This document shows, in pieces, positions 9,371-17,888 of a stretch of DNA of 64,000 nt (position 1 is the first letter of the stretch; each line of letters starts with the position of its first letter). This DNA is from JAVBOO01 sp031550435 (GTDB lineage: Bacteria > Bacillota > Clostridia > Lachnospirales > WRAX01). A program made the position numbers and the translations under genes. A model generated the notes under the pieces. It was not told the DNA's origin. It saw only the letters and a list, made by a program, of their open reading frames with translations, and ran no database searches. The stretch covers positions 3,247-67,246 of the forward strand of contig JAVBOO010000012.1 in the NCBI GenBank assembly GCA_031550435.1. The letters run 5' to 3'.

Positions 9371-10435
9371 ATGAAGAGATTTATATCACTCGCGTTAACG
9401 CTGATATTCACGGCAGGCTTACTTAGCTCCTGCACAAGCAAAACAGCAACGGCAAAGGCGACAGAGTATATGGGGCTTAAGCCCGATACATTGTATGTTT
9501 ACACGGGAGAAGGCAGCGAATACGCGGGGTACTCCGTGTTCAACGACTACATCCGCGAAAATGAGGGCTTGTACCAACGCCGTCTTCTCCTGTCAAACAA
9601 TCAATACCTCGGAGAAATTTTCAACTACAAAAACGGAATGTTTACAAACTATTACGCCGAGCCGACTCTGACTTACTTCTGGGATATGACTAAAACCACC
9701 CCCAACAATACCCTTACCATACTTAAAGAACCCCTGCAGGTTGATACAAGCTGGGTAAGAGGTTCTTTCAAGCGAGATGTAGACGCTGATGTAAGTATTA
9801 CCATGAACGCGAAAATCACTTCGATGAACGCTTCCGTAACCGTACCCTACGGTACGTTTGAGGCTATGGAGGTAACCATCTCTTACTCTGATAATTCTCA
9901 AACAACCAAGGAATACTATGTTAAGGACTTGGGGCTTGTGAAAACAGACGTTGTGAGCGACAGCATCAGCTACAGCTCAAACCTCTCCGAAGTCAAACCG
10001 GGAAGCAGCATGGACATGCAGTTTGCTTACTTCTACCCGACAAGCGCGACAACGATAGACTACGAAACAAGAGACTGTAAATTCGAAACAAACTGTGACA
10101 GCGCGGCGGTTATACTAAGCGGCTTTAATTCTTACACCGAATACGAAAAAGGCAGCCTAATCCCTGATGGCACGAAAATCAATTCGGTTTCGTATTCCTC
10201 ATCGGGTAAGCGCCTTAAAATCGATTTCTCGAAAGAATTTATGCCAATTGGCATTTCAAAAGAAGACGAATACGCTATACTGCAATGCGTTGTCAACACT
10301 TTGGGCTATATGTTCAACGCAACTTCCGTTGCTATAACTATTGACGGCGGAGCGTACAAGTCCGAAAACATTGAGCTTGAAACGACACTTTATATACCCG
10401 TTGCCGGAGCACCGGAAGAAAGCAGCAATGAGTGA
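9371..10435 (+). CDS. Lipoprotein with C-terminal GerMN-like domain
   Basis: This 354-residue protein starts MKRFISLALTLIF and has a lipobox LSSC (Cys about 21), so it should be lipid-anchored outside the membrane. The middle (about 40-220) is a beta-rich region I do not recognise. Residues about 235-340 match the GerMN pattern: DGTKINSVSY, a LKIDFSKEF strand, then a QCVVNTLGYMFNATSVAITIDG-like helix and strand. GerMN domains occur in GerM and related sporulation and germination envelope proteins. A role in sporulation or peptidoglycan remodelling is inference. Its stop overlaps the start of rsmA (ATGAGTGA), so the two are translationally coupled. Confidence 0.8.
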   Translation: MKRFISLALTLIFTAGLLSSCTSKTATAKATEYMGLKPDTLYVYTGEGSEYAGYSVFNDYIRENEGLYQRRLLLSNNQYLGEIFNYKNGMFTNYYAEPTLTYFWDMTKTTPNNTLTILKEPLQVDTSWVRGSFKRDVDADVSITMNAKITSMNASVTVPYGTFEAMEVTISYSDNSQTTKEYYVKDLGLVKTDVVSDSISYSSNLSEVKPGSSMDMQFAYFYPTSATTIDYETRDCKFETNCDSAAVILSGFNSYTEYEKGSLIPDGTKINSVSYSSSGKRLKIDFSKEFMPIGISKEDEYAILQCVVNTLGYMFNATSVAITIDGGAYKSENIELETTLYIPVAGAPEESSNE

Positions 10436-11318
10436 TATGAACAGCAAAAACACTAATTTAACCGCAACACCCGAGAGCAGCGCTTCATACGCATACACGA
10501 AAGCGATAACGAATAAGTACGGGATAACCGCTAAAAAAAGCCTCGGCCAGAACTTCCTGACCGATAACCACGTACTTCAGAAGATTTTACGCTCGGCAGA
10601 AATTTGCAAAGACGATACGGTCATCGAGATCGGGCCGGGCATAGGTACCATGACGCATGAGCTTTGCAGGCTTGCCAAAAGAGTCGTTGCGGTCGAAATC
10701 GACAAAAGCCTGATTCCCGTTTTGACCGAGACTCTTTCAAAATACGATAACCTCACCGTTATCAACAACGACATACTCAAGACGGACATAAACGAAATAA
10801 TAGGAGATGACAAAAGCGTTAAGCTTGTTGCGAATCTGCCATATTATATAACAACTCCTATAATCATGCGCATACTCGAAAACGAATATAATATCAAATC
10901 GATATGTGTGATGGTGCAAAAAGAAGTCGGAGAACGAATGAGAGCAAAACCGTCTACAAAAGACTATGGTTCGCTTACCGTTTCTGTCGCCTATTTTGCC
11001 GATGCGGAACTTCTCGCGAATGTTCCCCCGAACTGCTTTTTCCCGAGGCCCAATGTGGATTCCTGCGTTATTAAGCTAAACGTACTCGAGAAACCCCGGG
11101 TTAATGTCAAGGACAGAGAAAAGTTCTTTACTTTTGTTAAGGCCGCATTTTCCAAACGCAGAAAAACTCTGGTAAACTGTCTCACAAGCTACGAAGGCTT
11201 ATCGTTGGAAAAAAACGACGTTTTGGCGGCTCTTAATAAGCTCGGGCTTTCAGAATCTGTCAGAGGTGAAGCGTTAGATATTACGGAATTTTCGAAAATC
11301 GCCGAGGTATTATTATAA
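10428..11318 (+). CDS. rsmA: 16S rRNA (adenine1518-N6/adenine1519-N6)-dimethyltransferase
   Basis: The protein has KSLGQNFL near the N-terminus, the SAM motif EIGPGIGTMTHEL and the catalytic NLPYYITTPI typical of RsmA/KsgA. It dimethylates two adjacent adenines near the 3' end of 16S rRNA. I chose ATG 10428, which overlaps the upstream stop and follows GGAAGAA; this gives 296 residues. A longer frame from 10341 would add residues that lie fully inside the lipoprotein gene and match nothing in the family. The N-terminal ~30 residues (Ser/Thr/Asn-rich) are still longer than in most homologues. Confidence 0.95.
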   Translation: MSDMNSKNTNLTATPESSASYAYTKAITNKYGITAKKSLGQNFLTDNHVLQKILRSAEICKDDTVIEIGPGIGTMTHELCRLAKRVVAVEIDKSLIPVLTETLSKYDNLTVINNDILKTDINEIIGDDKSVKLVANLPYYITTPIIMRILENEYNIKSICVMVQKEVGERMRAKPSTKDYGSLTVSVAYFADAELLANVPPNCFFPRPNVDSCVIKLNVLEKPRVNVKDREKFFTFVKAAFSKRRKTLVNCLTSYEGLSLEKNDVLAALNKLGLSESVRGEALDITEFSKIAEVLL

Positions 11319-11386
11319 ATCTTTTAACCCACGACCGGTGAACAAGCAAAGTCTGCTTTTCGGCGATATATTAAGGAGGTATGACC

Positions 11387-11743
11387 ATGTCTGCAAAATA
11401 CACAAACCAATACGGAACCATTGTTATCGATAACGAGGTGATTTCCCGTATTTCAGGACTTGCGGCAACCGATTGCTTCGGTATTGTCGGCATGGCCGCC
11501 AAGAATGTTAAAGACGGTTTTGTCCAGCTTCTCAAACGCGAAAGCATAACAAAGGGCATAAGACTGGAATTTGTCGGCGACGCGCTTCATATAGATTTCC
11601 ATATAATAGTAGAATACGGTACAAATATTTCAACAATAGCCGAAGTCCTTGTCTCGAACGTAAAATACTGTGTGGAAGAGTTTGTCGGCGTTCCGGTCGA
11701 AAAGATCAACATATTTGTTGAGGACGTCAGGGTCGATGCCTAG
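11387..11743 (+). CDS. Asp23/Gls24-family protein (YloU-like)
   Basis: This 118-residue protein has the family pattern: GTIVIDNEVISRISGLAA at the start, a central RLEFVGDALHIDFHI strand region, and the late motif GVPVEKINIFVEDV. Family members act near the membrane and in envelope stress. An ATG at 11381 touches the Shine-Dalgarno AAGGAGG, so ATG 11387, spaced 7 bp from it, is preferred. It sits directly before fakA, the same order as yloU-yloV in Bacillus subtilis, and the two are probably one unit. Confidence 0.93.
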   Translation: MSAKYTNQYGTIVIDNEVISRISGLAATDCFGIVGMAAKNVKDGFVQLLKRESITKGIRLEFVGDALHIDFHIIVEYGTNISTIAEVLVSNVKYCVEEFVGVPVEKINIFVEDVRVDA

Positions 11744-11797
11744 GTGCAGATTTCGGCATCGCTCTGTTCAATTTACAGCAATTTAGGGGGAAACAAT

Positions 11798-13489
11798 TTG
11801 GCTGCAAACACTATAAACGGCAGTTTGCTGAGAAAGATGATATTAAAGGCTTCCGAAAGCCTGAATGACAATAAAGACGCAATAGACTCGCTTAACGTAT
11901 TTCCCGTTCCCGACGGGGATACCGGCACAAACATGTCTCTAACGGTTTTGAATGCCGCACGAGAAGTCGCACGGCTGCCGGAAGACTGCAGCGTTCCCGA
12001 AATTGCCCAAACGGCTTCTTTCGGTGCGCTTAAAGGCGCCAGAGGCAACTCGGGAGTAATACTTTCGCAGCTTTTCAGAGGTTTTGCAAAGGAATTGGAA
12101 AACAAGACCTCTGTCTGCACCTCAGACATCGCAAATGCTTTTAAGAGAGCGACCGACACCGCATATAAGGCGGTTATGAAGCCTAAAGAAGGCACTATAC
12201 TTACGGTTGCCAGAGAAATCGCGGCGAAAGCTCTCGAGATTTGCTCCGTAACGACGGATTTTTCCAAGTTTGCCGGAATTGTGCTTGAGCATGGTTACGC
12301 AACGCTCGAAAAAACAAAAGATATGCTGCCGATATTAAAACAGGCAAACGTAGTCGACGCCGGCGGACTGGGGCTCCTGTGTCTGCTGAAAGGCGCAGCT
12401 TCCTGTCTCGAAAGCGAAGTAGTCGTTGACATATCAAAGTTTACATCTGCCGCGGATTCCAAAACAGAAGTTGACTTCTCAAAGCTCGCTCAGGCCGATG
12501 AAAATATTGAGTTTGCCTATTGCACCGAATTCTTTGTTAACTACGAAAAGAATGAGAGTTTTGATAAAAAAGAAGACGATATGAAAGCCTTTCTTGATAA
12601 AATCGGCGATTCCATAGTCGTTGTCGCCGATGATACAATGATGAAAATTCACGTTCACACAAACGCGCCGGGCGCTATTCTTGAAAAAGCGATAGATTTT
12701 GGTTATCTGAGCAATATTAAAATAGAAAACATGCGTTTACAACATAACGAGAAGATAAGCTTTTTGAAAGAAGATGAAGACGCTCTGCCGAAAAGCAAGC
12801 AGCCGGCGAACTATGTTCACACCGATGAACTAAAGGACTATGCCTTTATCGCCGTAAGCTCCGGAGAAGGATTTCGGACAATATTCGAATCTCTTAACAT
12901 CGACGAGATTATCGAGGGCGGCCAAACACTAAACCCAAGCGCGGAAGCTTTTGTCGATGCGATTGAGCGTATAGCCGCAAAACACATTTTCATATTCCCT
13001 AACAACAAAAACATTATCCTTGCCGCGGAACAGGCCTCAACGCTGTGCAAAAGAGGCAGTGTTCATGTTGTTCCCACAAAATCGATACCTCAGGGCATAA
13101 ACGCGTTGCTTAACTTTGTGTATGAAGACGATTTAGACTCGAACTTGCATAGGTTTGAGGAAAGCATAGCGGAGGTTAAAACCGGCCAGATCACGTCGGC
13201 CGTCAGAGACACTGTCCTCGGCGACAAGCAAATCAAAAAAGGAGACACGCTTTGCATTATTGACGGCGACATCGCCGAAGTAGCGCAAAGCCCCGAAAAC
13301 GGCGTTAAAGCCTTGCTGCGCACTATGCTTGACGACAGCGGCTACCTCAACGTCTATTTTGGCGAGAACGTGAGCTCCGGGAGTGCCGAAGAGCTCGAAA
13401 ACTATATTTCGGAAAACTATCCCGATATCGAATTCGAAGTAGCAAGCGGAGGCCAGCCCGTCTACGACTATATAATTTCTGTTATTTGA
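11798..13489 (+). CDS. fakA: Fatty acid kinase catalytic protein FakA (DAK2/YloV)
   Basis: This 563-residue protein has the N-terminal DhaL-type kinase domain: FPVPDGDTGTNMSLT near residue 35 binds nucleotide and metal, and GARGNSGVILSQ follows near 85. A middle and C-terminal YloV region ends in SGGQPVYDYIISV. FakA phosphorylates fatty acids presented by a DegV-type FakB, feeding phospholipid synthesis; no fakB is in the window. The start is TTG 11798 behind AGGGGG. A longer frame from 11744 has no ribosome site, and its first 18 residues resemble nothing in the family. It follows the Asp23 gene with no promoter visible between them. Confidence 0.93.
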   Translation: MAANTINGSLLRKMILKASESLNDNKDAIDSLNVFPVPDGDTGTNMSLTVLNAAREVARLPEDCSVPEIAQTASFGALKGARGNSGVILSQLFRGFAKELENKTSVCTSDIANAFKRATDTAYKAVMKPKEGTILTVAREIAAKALEICSVTTDFSKFAGIVLEHGYATLEKTKDMLPILKQANVVDAGGLGLLCLLKGAASCLESEVVVDISKFTSAADSKTEVDFSKLAQADENIEFAYCTEFFVNYEKNESFDKKEDDMKAFLDKIGDSIVVVADDTMMKIHVHTNAPGAILEKAIDFGYLSNIKIENMRLQHNEKISFLKEDEDALPKSKQPANYVHTDELKDYAFIAVSSGEGFRTIFESLNIDEIIEGGQTLNPSAEAFVDAIERIAAKHIFIFPNNKNIILAAEQASTLCKRGSVHVVPTKSIPQGINALLNFVYEDDLDSNLHRFEESIAEVKTGQITSAVRDTVLGDKQIKKGDTLCIIDGDIAEVAQSPENGVKALLRTMLDDSGYLNVYFGENVSSGSAEELENYISENYPDIEFEVASGGQPVYDYIISVI

Positions 13490-13492
13490 CAC

Positions 13493-13545
13493 CTCGGAAG
13501 TTATTACCGCTTAAACTACTTACGCGCTTACTTGGGCCAAAAGAC
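13493..13545 (+). repeat. Family E repeat, copy 1
   Basis: A motif of the form GGAAGTTATTACCGC followed by ACTTACGCGCTTACTTGGGCC recurs at 23676-23735 and 39957-40003, and inverted near 55546-55600. Copies are diverged. This copy lies between fakA and the MFS gene. Confidence 0.55.
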
Positions 13546-13596
13546 GAGCAAAGGTTGCCGCAGTCTTGGCAAACATTTACATTCGGGTGATTATAA

Positions 13597-14862
13597 GTGA
13601 AGTACACGAGTCAGGAAAAAGGCTGGATACTGTACGACTGCGCGAACTCAGCTTATACGACTGTTATTAACTCTACGGTGTTCCCGATTTATTTTGCGAG
13701 TGTTATCACAAAAGACGGAGACATGCTTTGGGGAATCGGAACGTCGTTCGCGACAATAATAACGGCAATAATCGCACCGTATATCGGAGCAATTGCCGAC
13801 TACAGAGGTAACAAAAAGCGGATTTTTTCGATGTTTTTGTTTTTGGGCCTTATGGCGACTCTGCTGAGCTCACTGACCGATATCATGCAGATAATGCTTC
13901 TGGGTTATGTGATATCCTTTATCGGTTACAGCGGCTCAATTCTTGTTTACGACAGCTTTTTGACGGACGTTACCACGCCAAAAAGGATGAATATGATCTC
14001 CTGCCTCGGTTACACGGCGGGCTATATTGGCGGAAGCACGATACCTTTTTTAGTCAGCATCCTGCTTTTACAGTTTGGAGCAAATTTTGGAATAGACGCC
14101 ACTCTCGCCGTAAAGTTTTCGATAGTTTTCACGGTGGCATGGTGGGCTGTGTTTTCCGTTCCGCTTTTGTTCAGCGTCCATCAGAACGGCGGTGTTTCCT
14201 ACGGAAAAAAACCGCCCTATATAGAAGCGTTTAAATCACTCTCAATTACGGTCAAACGGATTTTAAAAAACAAGGGTTTGATGGTTTATTTGATCGCCCA
14301 CTTTTTCTATATAGGCGGTGTCTCGACAGTCATCATTATGGCCTCCAGCTACGGAACGGCGCTTAACCTTAGCACAACGCAAATGACCATGGCCTTGTTC
14401 GTAACTCAGATTGTAGCCGCGCCCTGTACTTATTTGTTCGGTAAGCTTTGCGGCAAATTCGGAGCGCTGAATATGATAGTCGCCGGTATAATTGTATATA
14501 TCTGTATATGCGCCGTGTCCTTCGCACTCGGTTACGGCCTTGAAAACGGTTTTATGTCTGTATCCGCCGCGGAAAAACTGTTCTGGGTACTGGCTATAGG
14601 CGTCGGAACGGTTCAAGGCGGTTTGCAGGCTATTTCCCGCTCGTACTACGGAAAAATAATCAGCGCCGAGCATTCGGGTGAATATTTCGGCTTTCTCGAC
14701 GTTTTTGCAAAATATGCGACAGCGCTGGGCCCGCTGATATATTCGCTGACAAAGCTCGCGACCGGCCGCAGCTCCTACTCTCTGATATCGATTATGCTCA
14801 TGTTTGTTATAGCGGTAATAATTTTGACCGCAGGAAGAAAACACTTGAAGGTTGACATTTGA
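13597..14862 (+). CDS. MFS transporter, UMF1/Atg22-like
   Basis: This 421-residue protein starts at GTG 13597 after a GGGTGA site. The N-terminus carries the family signature GWILYDCANSAYTT followed by FPIYFASV, and about 12 hydrophobic segments are present. The MFS loop motif reads GAIADYRGNKKR. A late motif GTVQGGLQAISRSYYGKI also fits UMF1 proteins. The substrate is unknown; some relatives transport amino acids or sugars. Its stop overlaps the start of the GtrA gene, so it appears to head a unit with the surface-glycosylation genes that follow. Confidence 0.9.
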   Translation: MKYTSQEKGWILYDCANSAYTTVINSTVFPIYFASVITKDGDMLWGIGTSFATIITAIIAPYIGAIADYRGNKKRIFSMFLFLGLMATLLSSLTDIMQIMLLGYVISFIGYSGSILVYDSFLTDVTTPKRMNMISCLGYTAGYIGGSTIPFLVSILLLQFGANFGIDATLAVKFSIVFTVAWWAVFSVPLLFSVHQNGGVSYGKKPPYIEAFKSLSITVKRILKNKGLMVYLIAHFFYIGGVSTVIIMASSYGTALNLSTTQMTMALFVTQIVAAPCTYLFGKLCGKFGALNMIVAGIIVYICICAVSFALGYGLENGFMSVSAAEKLFWVLAIGVGTVQGGLQAISRSYYGKIISAEHSGEYFGFLDVFAKYATALGPLIYSLTKLATGRSSYSLISIMLMFVIAVIILTAGRKHLKVDI

Positions 14863-15296
14863 AAAAACATATGGAAAAACTGATACTAAAGTATAAAAAA
14901 ATATTAACATACGGCTTGATAAGCGCATTTGTCACACTCGTTGATATCCTTATATGCAAGTTGCTCGACAAGCCGCTCGGAGCCGTTCCCGCTAACACCT
15001 GCGGCGTTATCGCGGGTTTTTTTCTGCATTATTTTCTGTCGGCAAAAACGGTCTTTCAACGACGCGATAAAAAGTCATTCTTAATCTATGCGGTCACAAG
15101 CGCATTTGGGCTGCTGTTCGCCGATTTAATCGTACATATATGCAGAAACATGTTTGACAGTCTGAACGTGTTTACAGAAAACATAAGATTTATAACAGCA
15201 AAAACAGCTTCGATTGTGCTGCCTTTTTTTGCTATGTACTTTGCCAGAAAATATCTTTTTGCGGCAATAAATAAAGATAAGGGAGAAAACAGATGA
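14859..15296 (+). CDS. GtrA-family membrane protein
   Basis: This 145-residue protein has four hydrophobic segments and the GtrA pattern: YGLISAFVTLVDILI near residue 17, NTCGVIAGFFLHYFLS near 45, and a closing FFAMYFARKYLF. GtrA proteins are proposed to move polyprenyl-phosphate sugars across the membrane or to assist the partner glycosyltransferase. The start is TTG 14859, overlapping the upstream stop, with AAGG seven bases before; ATG 14871 is an alternative. Its last codons overlap the ATG of the GT2 gene, the standard pairing for this family. Confidence 0.9.
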   Translation: MKKHMEKLILKYKKILTYGLISAFVTLVDILICKLLDKPLGAVPANTCGVIAGFFLHYFLSAKTVFQRRDKKSFLIYAVTSAFGLLFADLIVHICRNMFDSLNVFTENIRFITAKTASIVLPFFAMYFARKYLFAAINKDKGENR

Positions 15297-16081
15297 GTAC
15301 ATTATACGCAATACTTCCTTGTTACAACGAACAGGAGAATATTGCAGAACTGACAAGACTCTGGGCTAAAGAACGTGAAAGGCTCAAAAACGAAGGATTT
15401 GACGAAGTTATCGTTCCTATTGACGATAAGAGCAGTGACAATACAAAAGAGATAATTTCAAGTCTTGGCGAAAAATACGACAATGTCCGCCCAATATTCC
15501 ACGAGTCGAATAAAGGCTTGGGCGGCGCTGTAAGAACAGGCTTCGAGTATTTTCTCAGACACGGAACGAGCGGAGACGTATGCGTTATCATGGACGGCGA
15601 CAACACTCAAAAGCCCAAATTTGTGCACAGAATGACAGGCGCGCTTAAAATATCGGGTCTTCCGGTTGACTGCGTTATAGCCTCACGCTACAAGCACCAG
15701 TCAAAGTCATCCGGCATACCTGCGCTAAGGAATTTACTGAGCTATGGGGCGAGATTATATTACAGTCTTATTCTGGGCGTTCCCCATGTCAAAGATTATA
15801 CCTGCGGCTACAGAATGTACTCGTATGACATAATAAAAAAGGCGTTTGCGAAGTACGGCTCGGATTTTCCGAAAGAACGCGGATTTGTGTGCATGATGGA
15901 AATCCTGTATAAACTACACATCTGCGGGGCGCGTTTTACGGAAATACCATTCGACCTGAAGTATGACGACAAACAGGGAACTTCAAAGATGCGCGTGCTA
16001 AAGACTGTGAGAGAAAGTCTTCTGAAAACTCTGGAATTCAAATTTAGCTGCAAGAAAACCAAGCCCGGAAAAACAGCGTAA
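15293..16081 (+). CDS. Family 2 glycosyltransferase (polyprenyl-phosphate sugar synthase-like)
   Basis: This 262-residue GT-A fold protein starts LYAILPCYNEQENI, has DDKSSDNT near residue 45, and a DGDNTQKP metal-binding motif near 100. No C-terminal membrane segment is visible, unlike GtrB. It resembles dolichyl- or polyprenyl-phosphate mannosyl/glucosyltransferases. It probably loads a sugar from a nucleotide donor onto a polyprenyl phosphate at the cytoplasmic face. GtrA just upstream and a GT39-like protein just downstream make a plausible load, flip and transfer set. Which sugar, and which acceptor, is unknown. Confidence 0.9.
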   Translation: MSTLYAILPCYNEQENIAELTRLWAKERERLKNEGFDEVIVPIDDKSSDNTKEIISSLGEKYDNVRPIFHESNKGLGGAVRTGFEYFLRHGTSGDVCVIMDGDNTQKPKFVHRMTGALKISGLPVDCVIASRYKHQSKSSGIPALRNLLSYGARLYYSLILGVPHVKDYTCGYRMYSYDIIKKAFAKYGSDFPKERGFVCMMEILYKLHICGARFTEIPFDLKYDDKQGTSKMRVLKTVRESLLKTLEFKFSCKKTKPGKTA

Positions 16082-16103
16082 TTTTAGCCCGGGCATAAAA
16101 TTA

Positions 16104-16132
16104 GGGCATCTTGAAAAATTGCCTTGCGGCTT
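16104..16132 (+). repeat. Family A repeat, end fragment
   Basis: GGGCATCTTGAAAAATTGCC followed by TTGCGGC matches one terminus of the family A element (compare 37185-37212). It lies in the short gap before the GT39-like gene and overlaps a spurious upstream extension of that frame. Confidence 0.6.
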
Positions 16133-16154
16133 ACCAAATAAAAAGGGAAATAAT

Positions 16155-17696
16155 ATGAAAAAAACAGCAAAAACTGCGGCAATTGCGCTGCCCTACTTCA
16201 TAATCGTGCTCGCATCGGCTTTTATTGCGCTCAGAAGCGCATTTGCGCCTCAGGTTGCCAGCCCGTTCCCCGTATACGACCAGGCAGCTTTTTCATATAC
16301 GGGCTGGGTCATGACAAAAGGGCTTGTTCCGTATCTTAACGCTTGGGATAACAAAGGTCCCCTGCTCTACTTTATAGACTTCATCGGGCTTATTCTTAAC
16401 AAAAATCACGGCATTTTTTTTATACAGTGGCTGTCCGTCTCTGTTTGCGGAGCATTCCTGTATAAAACCGCGAAACTCTTTGCCGGTAAAACAGCGGCTC
16501 TTGTCGCGTCACTGTACTGCATTATACTCATGACGGGAGTTTACGCTCTCGGAAATTCCGTTGAGGAGTACGCGCTTCCTTTTACGGCGATTGCGCTCTT
16601 TTTGCTGACGAAATATGTTTTTAACGACTATAGGCTAAAAACACCCGATGTTGTCATCGTCGGAGCCTGCGCGGCCGCATGCGCTCTTATGCGCATTAAT
16701 CTTGTTACCCCGATTTTTGCTTACTGCGCCGTTATATTCGCTCACAGCCTGGTTGTAAAAAAATATGCTTATGCCGGAAAATACCTGCTGCTTTTCGCTC
16801 TCGGCTTTGTTTTGTTTTCCGTTCCGTTTGTTGTTTATCTTGCGGCAAACGGCGCTTTGTCAGCCTGTATCTCCGCCGCCTATACCATGATATTGAACAC
16901 AAACGCTCTCGGAAACTGGGAAAAGCTCGCAAACGCGCACAAAATGTTTGAATGCATGTCCGGTTCTCACGGCGATCTGCTCTACTTCTGGTTTTTGGGC
17001 TGCGGGACTGCGTTCTTGGTCTTTGGCGGCAAGCGGCACGTCAAATACAAACTGTATACCGGCTGCGTCATGTTCGCTCTCTTAGCGAATCTCCCCGCCA
17101 ACCTGATAACCGGCTACGGCTTTGCGCATTACTTTTTGACTTTTCCGACGCTGCTGCTCTTCCCCGCTGTTTGCTGCGCCGAATTCTTTTTTAGGCTGAT
17201 AAGCTATGCCGCAAAAAGAATGAATCTTGATATAATAGGTAAAAACTCGGCAGAATTCGCCGCGGTCTGCTCTCTGCTTTTTGCGGCGCTTATTCTGGTA
17301 AAAACAGACATTTCAGGCAATATAAATTACATTTTGGATTCGCGGACTCAAAACGAAGTGCATAAACAGCTTGAAGAACTCGTAATAAACAATACCGTTG
17401 ATGGCGACAAAATACAGCTCTACAACAATCTCGAATATGCCGGCATATATATGAAAACGAACCGGCTTGCGGCTTCCGAATACTTTTATACTCCGTTTTG
17501 GGATTCTTTCGACGATAGTTTCAGAGATGAAATTGCTTTGAAAGTAAACGAAGACATCATATCCGAAAAACCCAAGCTTATGCTCGTGTGGTATCAGGAC
17601 CGGCGATTTGACGAAGGTTTGGCGGATTTTGCGGCAAAAAACTATGAAATACTTGATTTCCCTGTAAAAGGTTTTACAGTATATAAGCTAAAATAG
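16155..17696 (+). CDS. Multi-pass membrane glycosyltransferase, GT39/ArnT-like
   Basis: This 513-residue protein has about 10-11 hydrophobic segments and a soluble C-terminal part (about 400-513). The N-terminal outer loop YDQAAFSYTGWVMTKGLVPY followed by WDNKGPLLY is typical of the GT39/PMT superfamily, where an acidic residue in this loop is catalytic; the Asp in YDQAAF and Asp in WDNKG are candidates. Such enzymes move a sugar from a polyprenyl phosphate onto a lipid, protein or glycan outside the cell. ATG 16155 follows AGGGAAATAAT; the longer frame from 16119 starts inside a repeat fragment. It closes the GtrA-GT2 cassette. Confidence 0.8.
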   Translation: MKKTAKTAAIALPYFIIVLASAFIALRSAFAPQVASPFPVYDQAAFSYTGWVMTKGLVPYLNAWDNKGPLLYFIDFIGLILNKNHGIFFIQWLSVSVCGAFLYKTAKLFAGKTAALVASLYCIILMTGVYALGNSVEEYALPFTAIALFLLTKYVFNDYRLKTPDVVIVGACAAACALMRINLVTPIFAYCAVIFAHSLVVKKYAYAGKYLLLFALGFVLFSVPFVVYLAANGALSACISAAYTMILNTNALGNWEKLANAHKMFECMSGSHGDLLYFWFLGCGTAFLVFGGKRHVKYKLYTGCVMFALLANLPANLITGYGFAHYFLTFPTLLLFPAVCCAEFFFRLISYAAKRMNLDIIGKNSAEFAAVCSLLFAALILVKTDISGNINYILDSRTQNEVHKQLEELVINNTVDGDKIQLYNNLEYAGIYMKTNRLAASEYFYTPFWDSFDDSFRDEIALKVNEDIISEKPKLMLVWYQDRRFDEGLADFAAKNYEILDFPVKGFTVYKLK

Positions 17697-17843
17697 CTGT
17701 GAATGAAATCTCTCTGTTTTAGAAATGAAACCGTATTGTTATTTGCCTATGATATAATTCTTTTACAAATAATCAGAAGTTCAAATCGTTGGCAACAAAT
17801 TCTCCGGTAAAGAATAGGAAAACGGAATAATCAGGGAGTTCGC

Positions 17844-17873
17844 AAGAGCCGCTCGAGTAATCGAGCGGCTCTT
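17844..17873. terminator. Bidirectional terminator hairpin
   Basis: A perfect 13-bp stem AAGAGCCGCTCGA/TCGAGCGGCTCTT around GTAA lies between the convergent GT39-like gene and rnr. It is placed to end both transcripts, although the T-tract is weak on the plus side. Confidence 0.75.
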
Positions 17874-17888
17874 GAACATTTTTGGGTA

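Noticed and set aside
10341..10427. N-terminal extension of rsmA
   Set aside because: It lies inside the lipoprotein gene; the ATG at 10428 has a ribosome site and better family fit.
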